Positions 14,979 to 22,562 of a DNA stretch of 36,398 nucleotides are shown in pieces. Position 1 is the first letter of the stretch. Each line of letters begins with the position of its first letter. This DNA comes from Trueperaceae bacterium (GTDB lineage: Bacteria; Deinococcota; Deinococci; Deinococcales; Trueperaceae). The position numbers and the translations under genes were made by a program. Under the pieces are notes generated by a model. That model was given only the letters and a program-made list of their open reading frames with translations. It did no database searches and was not told the DNA's origin. The stretch is from assembly GCA_007130855.1 (NCBI GenBank), contig SLRS01000058.1, forward strand, positions 1-36,398, written 5' to 3'.

Positions 14979-16893
14979 CCTGCGCGGCTTCCTGGGGTTG
15001 CTCGAGGAGCGCGGTCAACTCGTACGGATCCCGGAGCAGGTCTCGCCCGAGCTCGAGATCACCGCGCTGGCCGACCGGGCCGTGAAGGCCGGCGGGCCGG
15101 CGCTCCTGTTCGAGAACGTCGAGGGCGCCGAGTTGCCATTGGTGATCAACCTCTTCGGCACGCGTGAGCGCATGGCCTGGGCGCTCGGGGTCGAGTCGCT
15201 CGCTGCCCTCACCGAACGCTTGCGCGAACTGCTCGACGTCAAGATCGGCGGCGGCCTCTTCCGCATGGCGTCGAACTTGCCGAAGCTGCGGGAGCTGGCG
15301 TCGCTGCCGCCGCGGTACGTGAAGCGAGCACCGGTGCAGGAGCTGGTGTGGCGCGGCGACGAGGTCGACCTCACCAAGCTGCCGATCCTCAAGTGCTGGC
15401 CTCAGGACGGCGGCCGCTTCGTGACGCTGCCGCTGGTGATCAGCGAGGATCCCGAGTCGGGCGAGGTCAACGTCGGCATGTACCGCATGCAGGTGTTGGA
15501 CCAACGCTCCACGGCGATGCACTGGCAGCGCCACAAGACCGGCGCGAGGCACCTCGAGAAGGCGCGCAAGGCGGGCAAGAGGCTGGAGGTCGCCGTGGCG
15601 TTGGGCGGCGATCCGGCCCTCATCTATGCCGCCACCGCGCCGATCCCGCCGGTACCGGGCATCAACGAGTACTCGCTCACGGGCTTCTTGCGCGGCCATC
15701 GCGTCGAGTTGGTCAAGGGGGTCAGCGTCGATCTGGCGGTGCCCGCCCAGGCCGAGATCGTCTTGGAGGGCTACGTCGACCCGGAGGAGCCGTGGGTGGT
15801 GGAGGGTCCGTTCGGCGATCACACCGGTTTCTACACGCTCGAGGACGACTACCCGCGCTTCCACGTCACCGCGATCACCATGCGGCAGGGGGCCGTGTAC
15901 CCCGCCACCATCGTCGGCCGGCCGCCGATGGAGGACGCCTATCTGATCGAGGCCAGCGAGCGCCTCTTCCTGGTGCCGGCGCAGCTGATCCTGCCCGAGA
16001 TCGTCGATTACCACATGCCGCCCGCGGGCATCGCCCACAACCTGGTGAACGTGCGAATCACCAAGGGCTATCCGGGGCAGGCCTACAAGGTCGCCAACGG
16101 CCTGCTGGGACTCGGCCAGATGATGTTCGCCAAGGTCGTGCTGGTGTCGGACACCGAGACCGCGCCGCAAGACCACCTGGCCTTCTGGCGCTCGGTGCTC
16201 CAGCACGCCCGCCCGGGACGCGACGAGCAGTTCGCCAAGGGCCCGATCGACGTGCTCGACCACGCCAGTCGCTCGTGGAGCTACGGCAGCAAGTTGGTGA
16301 TCGACGGCACCGTCAAACACCGCGAGGAGGGCGGCAGCGTCGACGGCGTGGCCTCCCCGCACCGCGCCGGTCCGGCCGACACGGGTGGGAACGCGGCCGC
16401 GAAGGGCGAGGGGCGCCCCGTGCCGGCACGGGCGACTGCGCCGGCACGACAGGGCCCGACGGCCTGGGTGCCCAACGCGGAGACCAGCGCCGAAGACCTC
16501 CCGCTGCATGCCGAGGTGCTCGATCAGCACCAGCTCGCGGGCGGCTTCTGGTTCCTGACCACCCGCAAGGATCGCGCCGATCAGGGGCGCCACATCGGCG
16601 AATGGGCTGCACACCAGCCGGCTGCCAAGGGCGTCAAGCTGATCGCGGTGCTCGACCACGAGACCGACCCGCGCGACTTCGAGGACGTGATGTGGACGCT
16701 GCTCAACAACATCGACCCCGAGCGCGACGTGCGCATCGTCCACGAGGGCACCGCGTCGGGATCGGTGTGGGTGATGGACGCGACGCCGAAGCTGGCCGAC
16801 GAGGACTTCGAGCGGCGCTGGCCCGACAAGATCACCATGCCCGAGGACGTGACCGAGCGGATGGCCGCGCTGGCCGAGGCGCACGGGTTCTGA
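14965..16893 (+). CDS. UbiD-family decarboxylase
   Basis: 642 residues, longer than E. coli UbiD. The family uses prenylated FMN to decarboxylate aromatic or unsaturated acids. Seen here are GMYRMQVLD (171-179), GINEYSLTGFLRG (232-244) and VVEGPFGDHTGFYT (278-291), which holds an acidic active-site residue. The likely role is in menaquinone synthesis by the futalosine route (MqnL-like), common in this type of organism, but this is inference as no other men or mqn gene is in the window. Residues about 453-506 are a Gly/Ala/Pro-rich insertion splitting the C-terminal part, in the same base composition as the rest. The start overlaps hflX. Confidence 0.88.
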   Translation: MHVRDLRGFLGLLEERGQLVRIPEQVSPELEITALADRAVKAGGPALLFENVEGAELPLVINLFGTRERMAWALGVESLAALTERLRELLDVKIGGGLFRMASNLPKLRELASLPPRYVKRAPVQELVWRGDEVDLTKLPILKCWPQDGGRFVTLPLVISEDPESGEVNVGMYRMQVLDQRSTAMHWQRHKTGARHLEKARKAGKRLEVAVALGGDPALIYAATAPIPPVPGINEYSLTGFLRGHRVELVKGVSVDLAVPAQAEIVLEGYVDPEEPWVVEGPFGDHTGFYTLEDDYPRFHVTAITMRQGAVYPATIVGRPPMEDAYLIEASERLFLVPAQLILPEIVDYHMPPAGIAHNLVNVRITKGYPGQAYKVANGLLGLGQMMFAKVVLVSDTETAPQDHLAFWRSVLQHARPGRDEQFAKGPIDVLDHASRSWSYGSKLVIDGTVKHREEGGSVDGVASPHRAGPADTGGNAAAKGEGRPVPARATAPARQGPTAWVPNAETSAEDLPLHAEVLDQHQLAGGFWFLTTRKDRADQGRHIGEWAAHQPAAKGVKLIAVLDHETDPRDFEDVMWTLLNNIDPERDVRIVHEGTASGSVWVMDATPKLADEDFERRWPDKITMPEDVTERMAALAEAHGF

Positions 16894-16918
16894 CCCGCGC
16901 TCGGCCGCCTTGGTGCAC

Positions 16919-18022
16919 TCAGACCGGCGCCGGGACGATCTCCACGCGAACCTGGTTGCGGCCGCCGCGCTTGGCGAGGTAGAGCGCCGCGTCGGCGCGA
17001 GCGACCAGCGACGCGACGGTGTCGCCGGGGCGGTAGCTGGCCACGCCCAGGCTGACGGTGACTTCGAAACGCTCGGCGAGCACCTGGTCGCCGACGTGAC
17101 CCCGCACGTTCTCGGCCAGCCGGCGCGCGTCCTCGAGCCGCGTCTCGGGTGCGAGCAGCAAGAACTCCTCGCCACCCCAGCGTGCGATGGTGTCCGACGC
17201 CCGCACCAGGCCGCTGAGGCGCTGCGCCAGCTCGACGAGCACCGCATCGCCCGCCTGGTGGCCGAAGCGGTCGTTGAGCTCCTTGAAGTGATCGATGTCG
17301 ACCATCACCAGGCTGAACACGCGCCCGTAGCGCTCGGCGCGGCGGAGTTCGCGGGCGAGGTGCTCCTCGGCCTGCCGTCGGTTCGCCAGTCCGGTGAGCG
17401 CGTCGGTGTTGGCGAGGTGGCGCATGGTGCGGGCCGTCTCCTCCATCGCCGCCATGCGCTGGTGCAAGTCGGCGAAATGGTAGAGCGCCACGATCAACAC
17501 CGCCGAGGCGCCGTAGGCCTGGAGCATCACGCCGAGGCCGGGCGCGACGAACAACGCTCCGCCGCTGGTGAGCCCGTAGGGCAGCGTCACGAGCACCAGC
17601 AGCACCAGCAGCGCGGCCGAGTACCGTAGCGAGGTGTCGCCGTCGAAGGCGATGGTGCTGAAGACGAACAGCAGCGGCAGCCACAGCAGCGAGGTGATGA
17701 CGGCGCTTGCCGCCTCCGGGCCCAGCGGGTAGAGGTAGAGCCGCAGCCCCAGGTTGCCGATCAGGAGCGCCGAGCCGCCCCACAGCAGCAGGTGCTCGAT
17801 CACCACGAGCGAGCCGAAACGCGACTGCGCCATGATCGCGATCACGAGGAAGCCCAGCGCCGCGACGGCACCTACGGCGACGGCGGGGCCGTCGATCGTG
17901 ACGGCCGTCGCGTTGCGCGCGAGCGAGATCGCAGTGGCGACGAAGGCGAGCCAGGTGAGGCCGGCGTAGGCGTTCCGCTTCCGGCGGAGCCCCTCGAGAG
18001 GCATGGCCGTATTGCTCCGCAT
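16919..18022 (-). CDS. Membrane diguanylate cyclase (GGDEF)
   Basis: 367 residues from ATG 18022. About six hydrophobic helices (residues 18-190) form a membrane sensor region without a recognisable ligand domain. A short coiled linker (HQRMAAMEETARTMRHLANTD) leads to a GGDEF domain starting DALTGLANRR. The active site reads GGEEF and an RASD inhibitory site lies five residues before it, so it should make cyclic di-GMP and be product-inhibited. The start is chosen by TAGACT 7 nt upstream and a TCGACA -35 element; a longer frame to 18061 crosses the promoter. It converges on the UbiD gene. Confidence 0.93.
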   Translation of the reverse strand: MRSNTAMPLEGLRRKRNAYAGLTWLAFVATAISLARNATAVTIDGPAVAVGAVAALGFLVIAIMAQSRFGSLVVIEHLLLWGGSALLIGNLGLRLYLYPLGPEAASAVITSLLWLPLLFVFSTIAFDGDTSLRYSAALLVLLVLVTLPYGLTSGGALFVAPGLGVMLQAYGASAVLIVALYHFADLHQRMAAMEETARTMRHLANTDALTGLANRRQAEEHLARELRRAERYGRVFSLVMVDIDHFKELNDRFGHQAGDAVLVELAQRLSGLVRASDTIARWGGEEFLLLAPETRLEDARRLAENVRGHVGDQVLAERFEVTVSLGVASYRPGDTVASLVARADAALYLAKRGGRNQVRVEIVPAPV

Positions 18023-18029
18023 CGCCTGG

Positions 18030-18057
18030 AGTCTAGCACGCGAAGCAGCCCTGTCGA
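18030..18057 (-). promoter_or_regulatory. Promoter of diguanylate cyclase gene (TCGACA - 16 bp - TAGACT)
   Basis: -10 TAGACT at 18030-18035 and -35 TCGACA at 18052-18057, one mismatch from TTGACA, 16-bp spacer. ATG 18022 is 7 nt downstream of the -10, so the message should be leaderless. Confidence 0.6.
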
Positions 18058-18098
18058 GCACGCGTTTTTCGTGTCCTGGTCGTTACTCTCGCGCCACT

Positions 18099-18962
18099 TC
18101 AGCGCCGCTGCGTGAAGGCCGCGATCACGAACACCAGCGCCTGCGTGAGGATGATCGCGCTCCCGGTCGGCAGATCGAACAGGTACGAGCCGGCCACGCC
18201 CAGCGCCGTCGTGGTGGTGCCGATGATCACCGCGATCACGGTCATGGCGATCATCGAGCGGGCCCAGAGGCGCGCGGCCGCCGCCGGGATCACCAGGTAG
18301 GCGGCCATCAGGATGATGCCTACCACGGTCGCGCTGACGGCGATGATCACGGCCGCCAGGCCGAACAGCAGGTACTCGAGCAGCCGCGAGCGCACGCCGT
18401 CCGTGCGCGCGAGCTCGTCGTCGAACGTCGCGTAGGCCAGTCGCCCCCAGAGCGTCAGCAGCAGCGTGATCGAGCCGACAGCCACCAGCGTGATGATGAT
18501 CAACTCGGTGCCGCGCACGGCCAGGATGCTGCCGAAGAGCAGGTCCATCACGTTCACGCCGATGTTCACGTCGGGCGGGATGCGCGAGAAGAACAGCACC
18601 CCCAGGGCCACCGCCACCGCGAAGAACACGCCGATGGCGGTGTCGCTCGACAGCTCGGTGCGGTCGCGGACCCAGGCGATCCCGAGGCCGGTGAGGAGCG
18701 CGAAGGGGACGGCGATCCACAGCGGATTGCGCAGCAGCGCGGCACCCTCGCTCGAGAGCCCGGAGACGACGATGACGAAGGCGCCGATGCCCATCCCGCC
18801 GAAGGCGGCGTGGGCCAACCCATCGCCGAGGAACGACAGCCTGCGTTGCACCACGAACACGCCCAACAGGGCGCACATGCACGCGATCAGCAGGCCGGCG
18901 AGCAGCGCGCGCTGCATGAACCCGAAGGCGAACGCCTCGACCAGCTCGCCGACCAGGGTCAC
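18099..18962 (-). CDS. znuB: Zinc ABC transporter permease ZnuB
   Basis: 287 residues, a typical ABC-3 family permease with about eight membrane helices. It opens with the helix FGFMQRALLAGLLIACMCALLGVFVVQRRLSFLGDGLAHAAFGG-like conserved stretch (first 55 residues) that defines zinc/manganese permeases. It forms the membrane channel for Zn uptake with the ATPase and binding protein encoded just upstream. Start GTG 18962 overlaps the ATPase stop (GTGA). Manganese cannot be excluded from the permease alone; the neighbouring AztD and Fur-family genes favour zinc. Confidence 0.92.
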   Translation of the reverse strand: MTLVGELVEAFAFGFMQRALLAGLLIACMCALLGVFVVQRRLSFLGDGLAHAAFGGMGIGAFVIVVSGLSSEGAALLRNPLWIAVPFALLTGLGIAWVRDRTELSSDTAIGVFFAVAVALGVLFFSRIPPDVNIGVNVMDLLFGSILAVRGTELIIITLVAVGSITLLLTLWGRLAYATFDDELARTDGVRSRLLEYLLFGLAAVIIAVSATVVGIILMAAYLVIPAAAARLWARSMIAMTVIAVIIGTTTTALGVAGSYLFDLPTGSAIILTQALVFVIAAFTQRR

Positions 18963-19750
18963 GAGTGCACCCGCCGCGCGTGGGTGTGCGGCACGTGGCC
19001 GTGCCCGACGTGGCCGTACGCCTCCTGCAGGCAGGCCTCGCACATCACGTCCGCGGGCAGTCCGAAGCCGTGGACCCGGCTGTTGAGCACCAGCGCGCGC
19101 GTGGCGTGATAGCGCGCGGCGGCGAGGTCGTGCGTCACCATCACGACCGTGGCGCCGGTGCGGGCCTGGTAGCGCTCGAGCAGGAGCGACAGGTCGTGTT
19201 CGGCCAGGTAGTCGACGCCGGTGGCGGGCTCGTCGAGCAGCACCAGCGCGGGCTCGCGCACCAGGGCCCGTGCCAGGTAGACGCGCTGCAGCTCTCCGCC
19301 CGACAGGCGTGACAAGGCCCGGTCGGCCAACGCCGCCGCGCCGACCTCCGCGAGCGCCTCGAGCGCCCGGTTGCGCTCCGGGGGACGCACGCGCGCCGGC
19401 CAGCGGCGGCGTAGCCCCGTCACCACCAGCTCCACCGCCGTCGCTGGGAAGGTGCGGTCGAACGTCTTGAGTTGCGGGACGTAGCCGATGCGCTCGGGCA
19501 CGTCGCCGGCATGGCGGCCGAAGAGGGCGGCGTGACCCGAGTCGGGAGTCACCAGCCCGAGGGCGACCTTCACCAGCGTCGACTTGCCGGCGCCGTTCGG
19601 GCCGACGATGGCGAGGAACTGGCCCGCCTCGAGGTCGAAACTGACCCGGTCGAGCACCTGCGCGTCGCCGAAGCGCACGCTCACGTGATGCACGTGCACC
19701 ACCGGCAGCGCCCCGGCCTGCCGAGCTGGCCGGCGCGCGGCGACGCTCAC
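18959..19750 (-). CDS. znuC: Zinc ABC transporter ATPase ZnuC
   Basis: 263 residues. Walker A GPNGAGKST at 50-58, Q-loop VPQLKTFDR near 91-99, signature LSGGE at 149-153, Walker B LVLLDEP at 169-175 and switch His207 are intact. It powers uptake through ZnuB. GTG 19750 overlaps the znuA stop (GTGA). The C-terminal tail (236-263) has C-E-A-C at 237-240 followed by six His in GHVGHGHVPHTH and one more near the end, a likely metal-binding tail of a kind seen in some zinc and metal ATPases that could sense cytoplasmic Zn. Confidence 0.92.
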   Translation of the reverse strand: MSVAARRPARQAGALPVVHVHHVSVRFGDAQVLDRVSFDLEAGQFLAIVGPNGAGKSTLVKVALGLVTPDSGHAALFGRHAGDVPERIGYVPQLKTFDRTFPATAVELVVTGLRRRWPARVRPPERNRALEALAEVGAAALADRALSRLSGGELQRVYLARALVREPALVLLDEPATGVDYLAEHDLSLLLERYQARTGATVVMVTHDLAAARYHATRALVLNSRVHGFGLPADVMCEACLQEAYGHVGHGHVPHTHARRVHS

Positions 19751-20709
19751 CGCAGGCCTTCGAGGAGCACCCCGGCGTTGTGACGCAGCAACTCGTCGTA
19801 CGCCTCGCGCCCCGGGAAGCCGCCGAGCGGATCGAGCTCGAACAGCTCGATGCCGGCCTCGGCGGCCACCACTTCCGCGGGTCGCCGGTTGAGCTGGACC
19901 TCGCTGAACACGGCGCTCGCGCCGCTCGCGGCGATCTTGCCCAGGGCGTAGCGCAGGTACGCGGGGCTGGGCTCCCGCCCCGGGAACGGCTCGATCTCGA
20001 CGATCAGATCGAGCCCGTAGCGCGCCGCGAAGTAGGGCCAGGCGTCGTGGAACGGCACGAAGGCGGCCCCAGCGATCGGGCCGAGCAGCGCCTCGAGTTC
20101 GGCGTCGAGGTCGAGCAGTTCCTGCCGGACGCGACTCGCCGCGGTGGCGTAGGCCTCGGCGTTGGCGGGATCGACGTCGGCGAGCGCCTCGGCCACCAGC
20201 GCCGCGGCCTCGCGCATCACCAGCGGATCGAGCCACACGTGAGGGTTGAATCCCAGTACGGCGCCATGCGCGTCGATCGGAAGCAGGTCCGGGAAGGCCC
20301 CGCGCAGGACCCCCTGGACCCGCTCGTCGGCGATGACCTCCACGAGCGGAGCGCGGCTCCCGGAGGCTTCGACCAGCTCGCGCAGCCACAGGTCGAGCCC
20401 GCCGTTGAGCACCACCAGGTCGGCGTCGGCGATGCGGCCCACGTCGCGCGGCGTCGGATCGAAGGTGTGCGGGGAGGCGCCGGGCGGCAACACCCGCACC
20501 ACGTCGGCGTGCGCACCGGCGACCTGGCGCACGATGTCGAACAGCGGGTGGATCGACACCACCACGCTGGTCCGCGCGAGGGCGCCGCCCAGCAGCGCGA
20601 GCACGGCGATCGCGACGACCAGGCGCGCGCGACGGTCAGACCCGCCGCAACGCGCCGAGGAGCGGATGCGATTCCCCATGCGGCTCCGTAGTTGGGAACG
20701 AGTTCTCAT
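19747..20709 (-). CDS. znuA: Zinc-binding periplasmic protein ZnuA
   Basis: 320 residues, cluster A-I metal-binding protein. Candidate Zn ligands are His54 (SIHPLFD), His81 (SPHTFDP), His157 (NPHVWLDP), His221 (PFHDAWPYF) and Asp293 (ELDPLGG). There is no long His-rich loop between the second and third ligands, unlike many ZnuA proteins. A long basic N-terminus (28 residues) precedes the hydrophobic export segment (about 29-46). ATG 20709 is 6 nt after a TAGGAT box, so it is probably leaderless. Its first codons also form the putative Zur operator. It delivers zinc to ZnuBC. Confidence 0.92.
   Translation of the reverse strand: MRTRSQLRSRMGNRIRSSARCGGSDRRARLVVAIAVLALLGGALARTSVVVSIHPLFDIVRQVAGAHADVVRVLPPGASPHTFDPTPRDVGRIADADLVVLNGGLDLWLRELVEASGSRAPLVEVIADERVQGVLRGAFPDLLPIDAHGAVLGFNPHVWLDPLVMREAAALVAEALADVDPANAEAYATAASRVRQELLDLDAELEALLGPIAGAAFVPFHDAWPYFAARYGLDLIVEIEPFPGREPSPAYLRYALGKIAASGASAVFSEVQLNRRPAEVVAAEAGIELFELDPLGGFPGREAYDELLRHNAGVLLEGLR
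20693..20708. promoter_or_regulatory. Putative Zur operator at znuA (TGGGAACGAGTTCTCA)
   Basis: A 16-bp imperfect palindrome, TGRGAAC-like half sites separated by 2 bp. It starts 8 bp downstream of the -10 box and lies within codons 1-6 of znuA. It matches the box before rpmG at 12 of 16 positions, including both outer ends. A bound repressor here would block the start of transcription. No other regulator site is visible. Confidence 0.55.
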
Positions 20710-20715
20710 GACGTG

Positions 20716-20721
20716 ATCCTA
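20716..20721 (-). promoter_or_regulatory. -10 box TAGGAT, leaderless start of znuACB operon
   Basis: TAGGAT is 6 nt before ATG 20709. No ribosome site fits, and no good -35 is seen. Confidence 0.6.
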
Positions 20722-20747
20722 CCGCACCCCTCGGGCGACCATGCCCA

Positions 20748-20799
20748 CGCCAGCACCCCCGCGCGCGCCGGACGTGGCGCTCAGGCGGGGGTGCTGGCG
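20748..20799. terminator. 15-bp perfect stem-loop between rpmB and znuA
   Basis: 20748-20762 pairs with 20785-20799 over all 15 bp, with a 22-nt loop. It lies downstream of rpmB and upstream of the znuA promoter on the same strand, so it probably separates the two units. There is no T-run. Confidence 0.45.
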
Positions 20800-20807
20800 G
20801 AGGTGTG

Positions 20808-20877
20808 GATCGCGCCGCCGGCGCCGGCGCTGCAGATCGCGCCGCCGGCGCCGGCGCTGCAGATCGCGCCGCCGGCG
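20808..20877. repeat. 27-bp tandem repeat, 2.6 copies
   Basis: The unit begins GATCGCGCCGCC and ends GCTGCA. Copies are at 20808-20834, 20835-20861 and partial 20862-20877, all identical. It lies just after the rpmB stop, in non-coding DNA. It is probably a minisatellite; unit length is a multiple of 3 but no plausible gene uses it. Confidence 0.8.
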
Positions 20878-20886
20878 GGCTCGTCG

Positions 20887-21129
20887 TTACTTGTTGGGGT
20901 TCACGAGCAGCGACGGGTCGAGGCTGCGCAGCGCCTTGGCAGAGATCCACACGCGCTGCGGCTTGCCTTCGATCCAGAGTGTCTTCTTGAGCAAGTTGGG
21001 CTTGAAGGTCCGCTTGTGTACGCCCACCTGCTTGAGACCGACCCCGCCGCGCTTCTTGGGCGAGCCCTTGCGCTTGCTGGTGGTCTGGCTGCTGGTGCGC
21101 TTGCCGGTGATCGCACAGACGCGCGGCAT
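20887..21129 (-). CDS. rpmB: 50S ribosomal protein L28
   Basis: 80 residues from ATG 21129, with GGAGG 8 nt upstream, so it uses a normal ribosome site. MPRVCAITGKRTSS at the start, GGVGLKQVGVHKRTFKPN and RVWISAKALRSL fit L28, most like the Deinococcus form as I recall it. Only one Cys is present, so it cannot hold the zinc knuckle of C+ L28 proteins. It binds 23S rRNA in the large subunit. Its own TAGCAT box implies a leader of about 85 nt. It neighbours the zinc genes but no operator-like palindrome is seen before it. Confidence 0.95.
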   Translation of the reverse strand: MPRVCAITGKRTSSQTTSKRKGSPKKRGGVGLKQVGVHKRTFKPNLLKKTLWIEGKPQRVWISAKALRSLDPSLLVNPNK

Positions 21130-21219
21130 CGTGTTCCTCCGAGGGGCGCGGCCGCATCGGGCCGGGCGGGGCGTTGAAGTGGAGCGGCCCGCGGCCCAGG
21201 GCCACGCGGCACAACGGAC

Positions 21220-21225
21220 CATGCT
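21220..21225 (-). promoter_or_regulatory. -10 box TAGCAT upstream of rpmB
   Basis: TAGCAT about 90 nt before ATG 21129, giving a GC-rich leader of roughly 85 nt. No convincing -35. Confidence 0.4.
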
Positions 21226-21250
21226 AACACATCAGCGCCCGCCAGGTCCG

Positions 21251-22084
21251 TCAGGGCTCGCCGCGTTGCAACGGCCGCGGCTCGCCGCCAGCGTCGGCCT
21301 CGCCGCCAGCGTCGGCCTCGCCGCCGGGCGGGGGATCCACGCGCCCGAGCGCCGCCGCGCGGTCGAGGGCACCGCCGAGTTGGGTCCACAGCCCCCGCAG
21401 GCGCGCCACGTCGTCGTCGTCGGTCACGGCCCGGGCGAACAGCCGCCGCATGTGCCGCATCATGCTGGTGAGGCGCAGTGCATCGGTGTACCCCGTGCGC
21501 AACGCCAGCGCCTGGAACTGCGCCAGCATCGCCTCGACCTGCTCGCGCCGCGGCGGCTGCGAGCTGCGAGCGTGCCCGTCGGGTGACCCGCCGCCCGCGT
21601 GCTCAGCAGCCTCGGGCGAGGCCGGAGGCCCCGCGGAGCGCCCGCTGAACCACAGGTACGCCAGCAGCACCGCCGCCTGCGCGAGGTTGAGCGACGCGTA
21701 GGGTGCCGTCGGGATGGTGACCACGAGATCGCAGCGGTCGAGCGCGGCGTTGTCGAGACCGGTGTCCTCGGGACCCAGGACGAGCGCTCCCGCCTGCCCG
21801 TGCAGCCGCGCGAGTGCCTCCTCGGGGCCGACGGCGGCATGTTCCTCGAAGGCGCGAGGTCGGGCCGACGTACCCACCACCAGCGTGCGGTCGGCCAGCG
21901 CCTCGTCGAGGGTGGCCACGACGCGTGCGGCGGCCAACACGTCGGCGCCGTGCACCGCGAGCGCCTGGGCCTCGCGGCCGAGCCGACAGCGCGGCGCGAC
22001 GAGCCACAGGTCGGCGAGCGCGAAGTTCGCCATCGCACGCGCCACGGCGCCAACGTTGCCCTCGTGCTTGGGCGAGACGAGCAC
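21251..22084 (-). CDS. SpoU/TrmH (TrmJ-like) RNA 2'-O-methyltransferase
   Basis: 277 residues if GTG 22084 is the start. SPOUT-fold motifs are SPKHEGNVGAVARAMANF at the N-terminus, VLGPEDTGLDNAALDRCD in the middle and IPTAPYASLNLAQAAVLLAY, the AdoMet-binding knot. The order and C-terminal helical tail match TrmJ, which methylates position 32 of tRNA. GTG 22084 cuts the first strand short; the frame is open to a CTG at 22144 that overlaps the rpsT stop as CTGA. The C-terminus carries a repeated GGEADA motif from an 18-bp duplication. It follows rpsT and is likely co-transcribed. Confidence 0.85.
   Translation of the reverse strand: MLVSPKHEGNVGAVARAMANFALADLWLVAPRCRLGREAQALAVHGADVLAAARVVATLDEALADRTLVVGTSARPRAFEEHAAVGPEEALARLHGQAGALVLGPEDTGLDNAALDRCDLVVTIPTAPYASLNLAQAAVLLAYLWFSGRSAGPPASPEAAEHAGGGSPDGHARSSQPPRREQVEAMLAQFQALALRTGYTDALRLTSMMRHMRRLFARAVTDDDDVARLRGLWTQLGGALDRAAALGRVDPPPGGEADAGGEADAGGEPRPLQRGEP
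21280..21315. repeat. 18-bp direct duplication in TrmJ-like gene tail
   Basis: Two adjacent copies of an 18-bp unit encode GEADAG twice near the C-terminus. It looks like recent slippage in a dispensable tail. Boundaries are approximate to a few bases because flanking bases also match. Confidence 0.6.
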
Positions 22085-22140
22085 GACCCGAGGCGCGTCG
22101 GCGCCCCGGGTCGTGGCCTGGTCGGTGACGGTCGTGTCGC

Positions 22141-22425
22141 TCAGACGGCCGCTTCGCCGCCGGACTTCGCCGTGTTGAGCCGCTTGGCCAGGCGTGCCTT
22201 GCGGCGCGCCGCCGTATTCTTGTGCAGCGTCGAACCCTTGGCGGCGCGGTCGACGAGCCCCTGGACCACCTTCTGGTACTTCGCTGCGGCGTCGTGGTCG
22301 CCCGACTCGGCGGCGGCGAGCGCCTTCTTCGTGAAGGTGCGGATGGTGCTCTTGCGCGAGCGGTTCACCAGGCGTCGTTTCTCCGACTGGCGGTGGAACT
22401 TCATAGCAGAGGGGGTGCGGGCCAT
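22141..22425 (-). CDS. rpsT: 30S ribosomal protein S20
   Basis: 94 residues, the usual size. [21 protein letters not shown] and the downstream helix [24 protein letters not shown] are classic S20. It binds 16S rRNA. AGGAG lies about 7 nt before ATG 22425. A TACACT box about 55 nt upstream is a likely -10. The stop TGA sits in the possible CTGA overlap with the following methyltransferase gene. Confidence 0.96.
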   Translation of the reverse strand: MARTPSAMKFHRQSEKRRLVNRSRKSTIRTFTKKALAAAESGDHDAAAKYQKVVQGLVDRAAKGSTLHKNTAARRKARLAKRLNTAKSGGEAAV

Positions 22426-22478
22426 CGTCGATCTCCTACGTGCAGCGGTCGAGCACCTTGCGGTGGGCGTCCGTCAGA

Positions 22479-22484
22479 AGTGTA
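22479..22484 (-). promoter_or_regulatory. Possible -10 box TACACT of rpsT
   Basis: TACACT on the minus strand, giving a leader of about 47 nt with a ribosome site near its end. No clear -35; alternatives nearby (TACTAC) exist. Confidence 0.3.
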
Positions 22485-22549
22485 GTACCGAGCGAACGCG
22501 AGATGCGCTCGCCAACCGGCGCATCGTAGCACACGTCGGCGCGCACGGG

Positions 22550-22555
22550 TAGCAT
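22550..22555 (+). promoter_or_regulatory. -10 box TAGCAT, leaderless start of pyrE
   Basis: TAGCAT ends 7 nt before ATG 22563 and overlaps the upstream ATG 22554, ruling the latter out as start if the message is leaderless. Confidence 0.55.
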
Positions 22556-22562
22556 GCCCGCC

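Noticed and set aside
14893-17247. Long minus-strand frame opposite the UbiD-family gene
   Set aside because: Composition and lack of motifs show it is the antisense shadow of a clear decarboxylase gene.
20808-20877. Tandem 27-bp units as a CRISPR array
   Set aside because: Units are directly adjacent with no spacers and no cas genes are present.
20692-21177. Plus-strand frame encoding repeated IAPPAPALQ
   Set aside because: It runs antisense through rpmB and is produced by the tandem repeat; no start signal.
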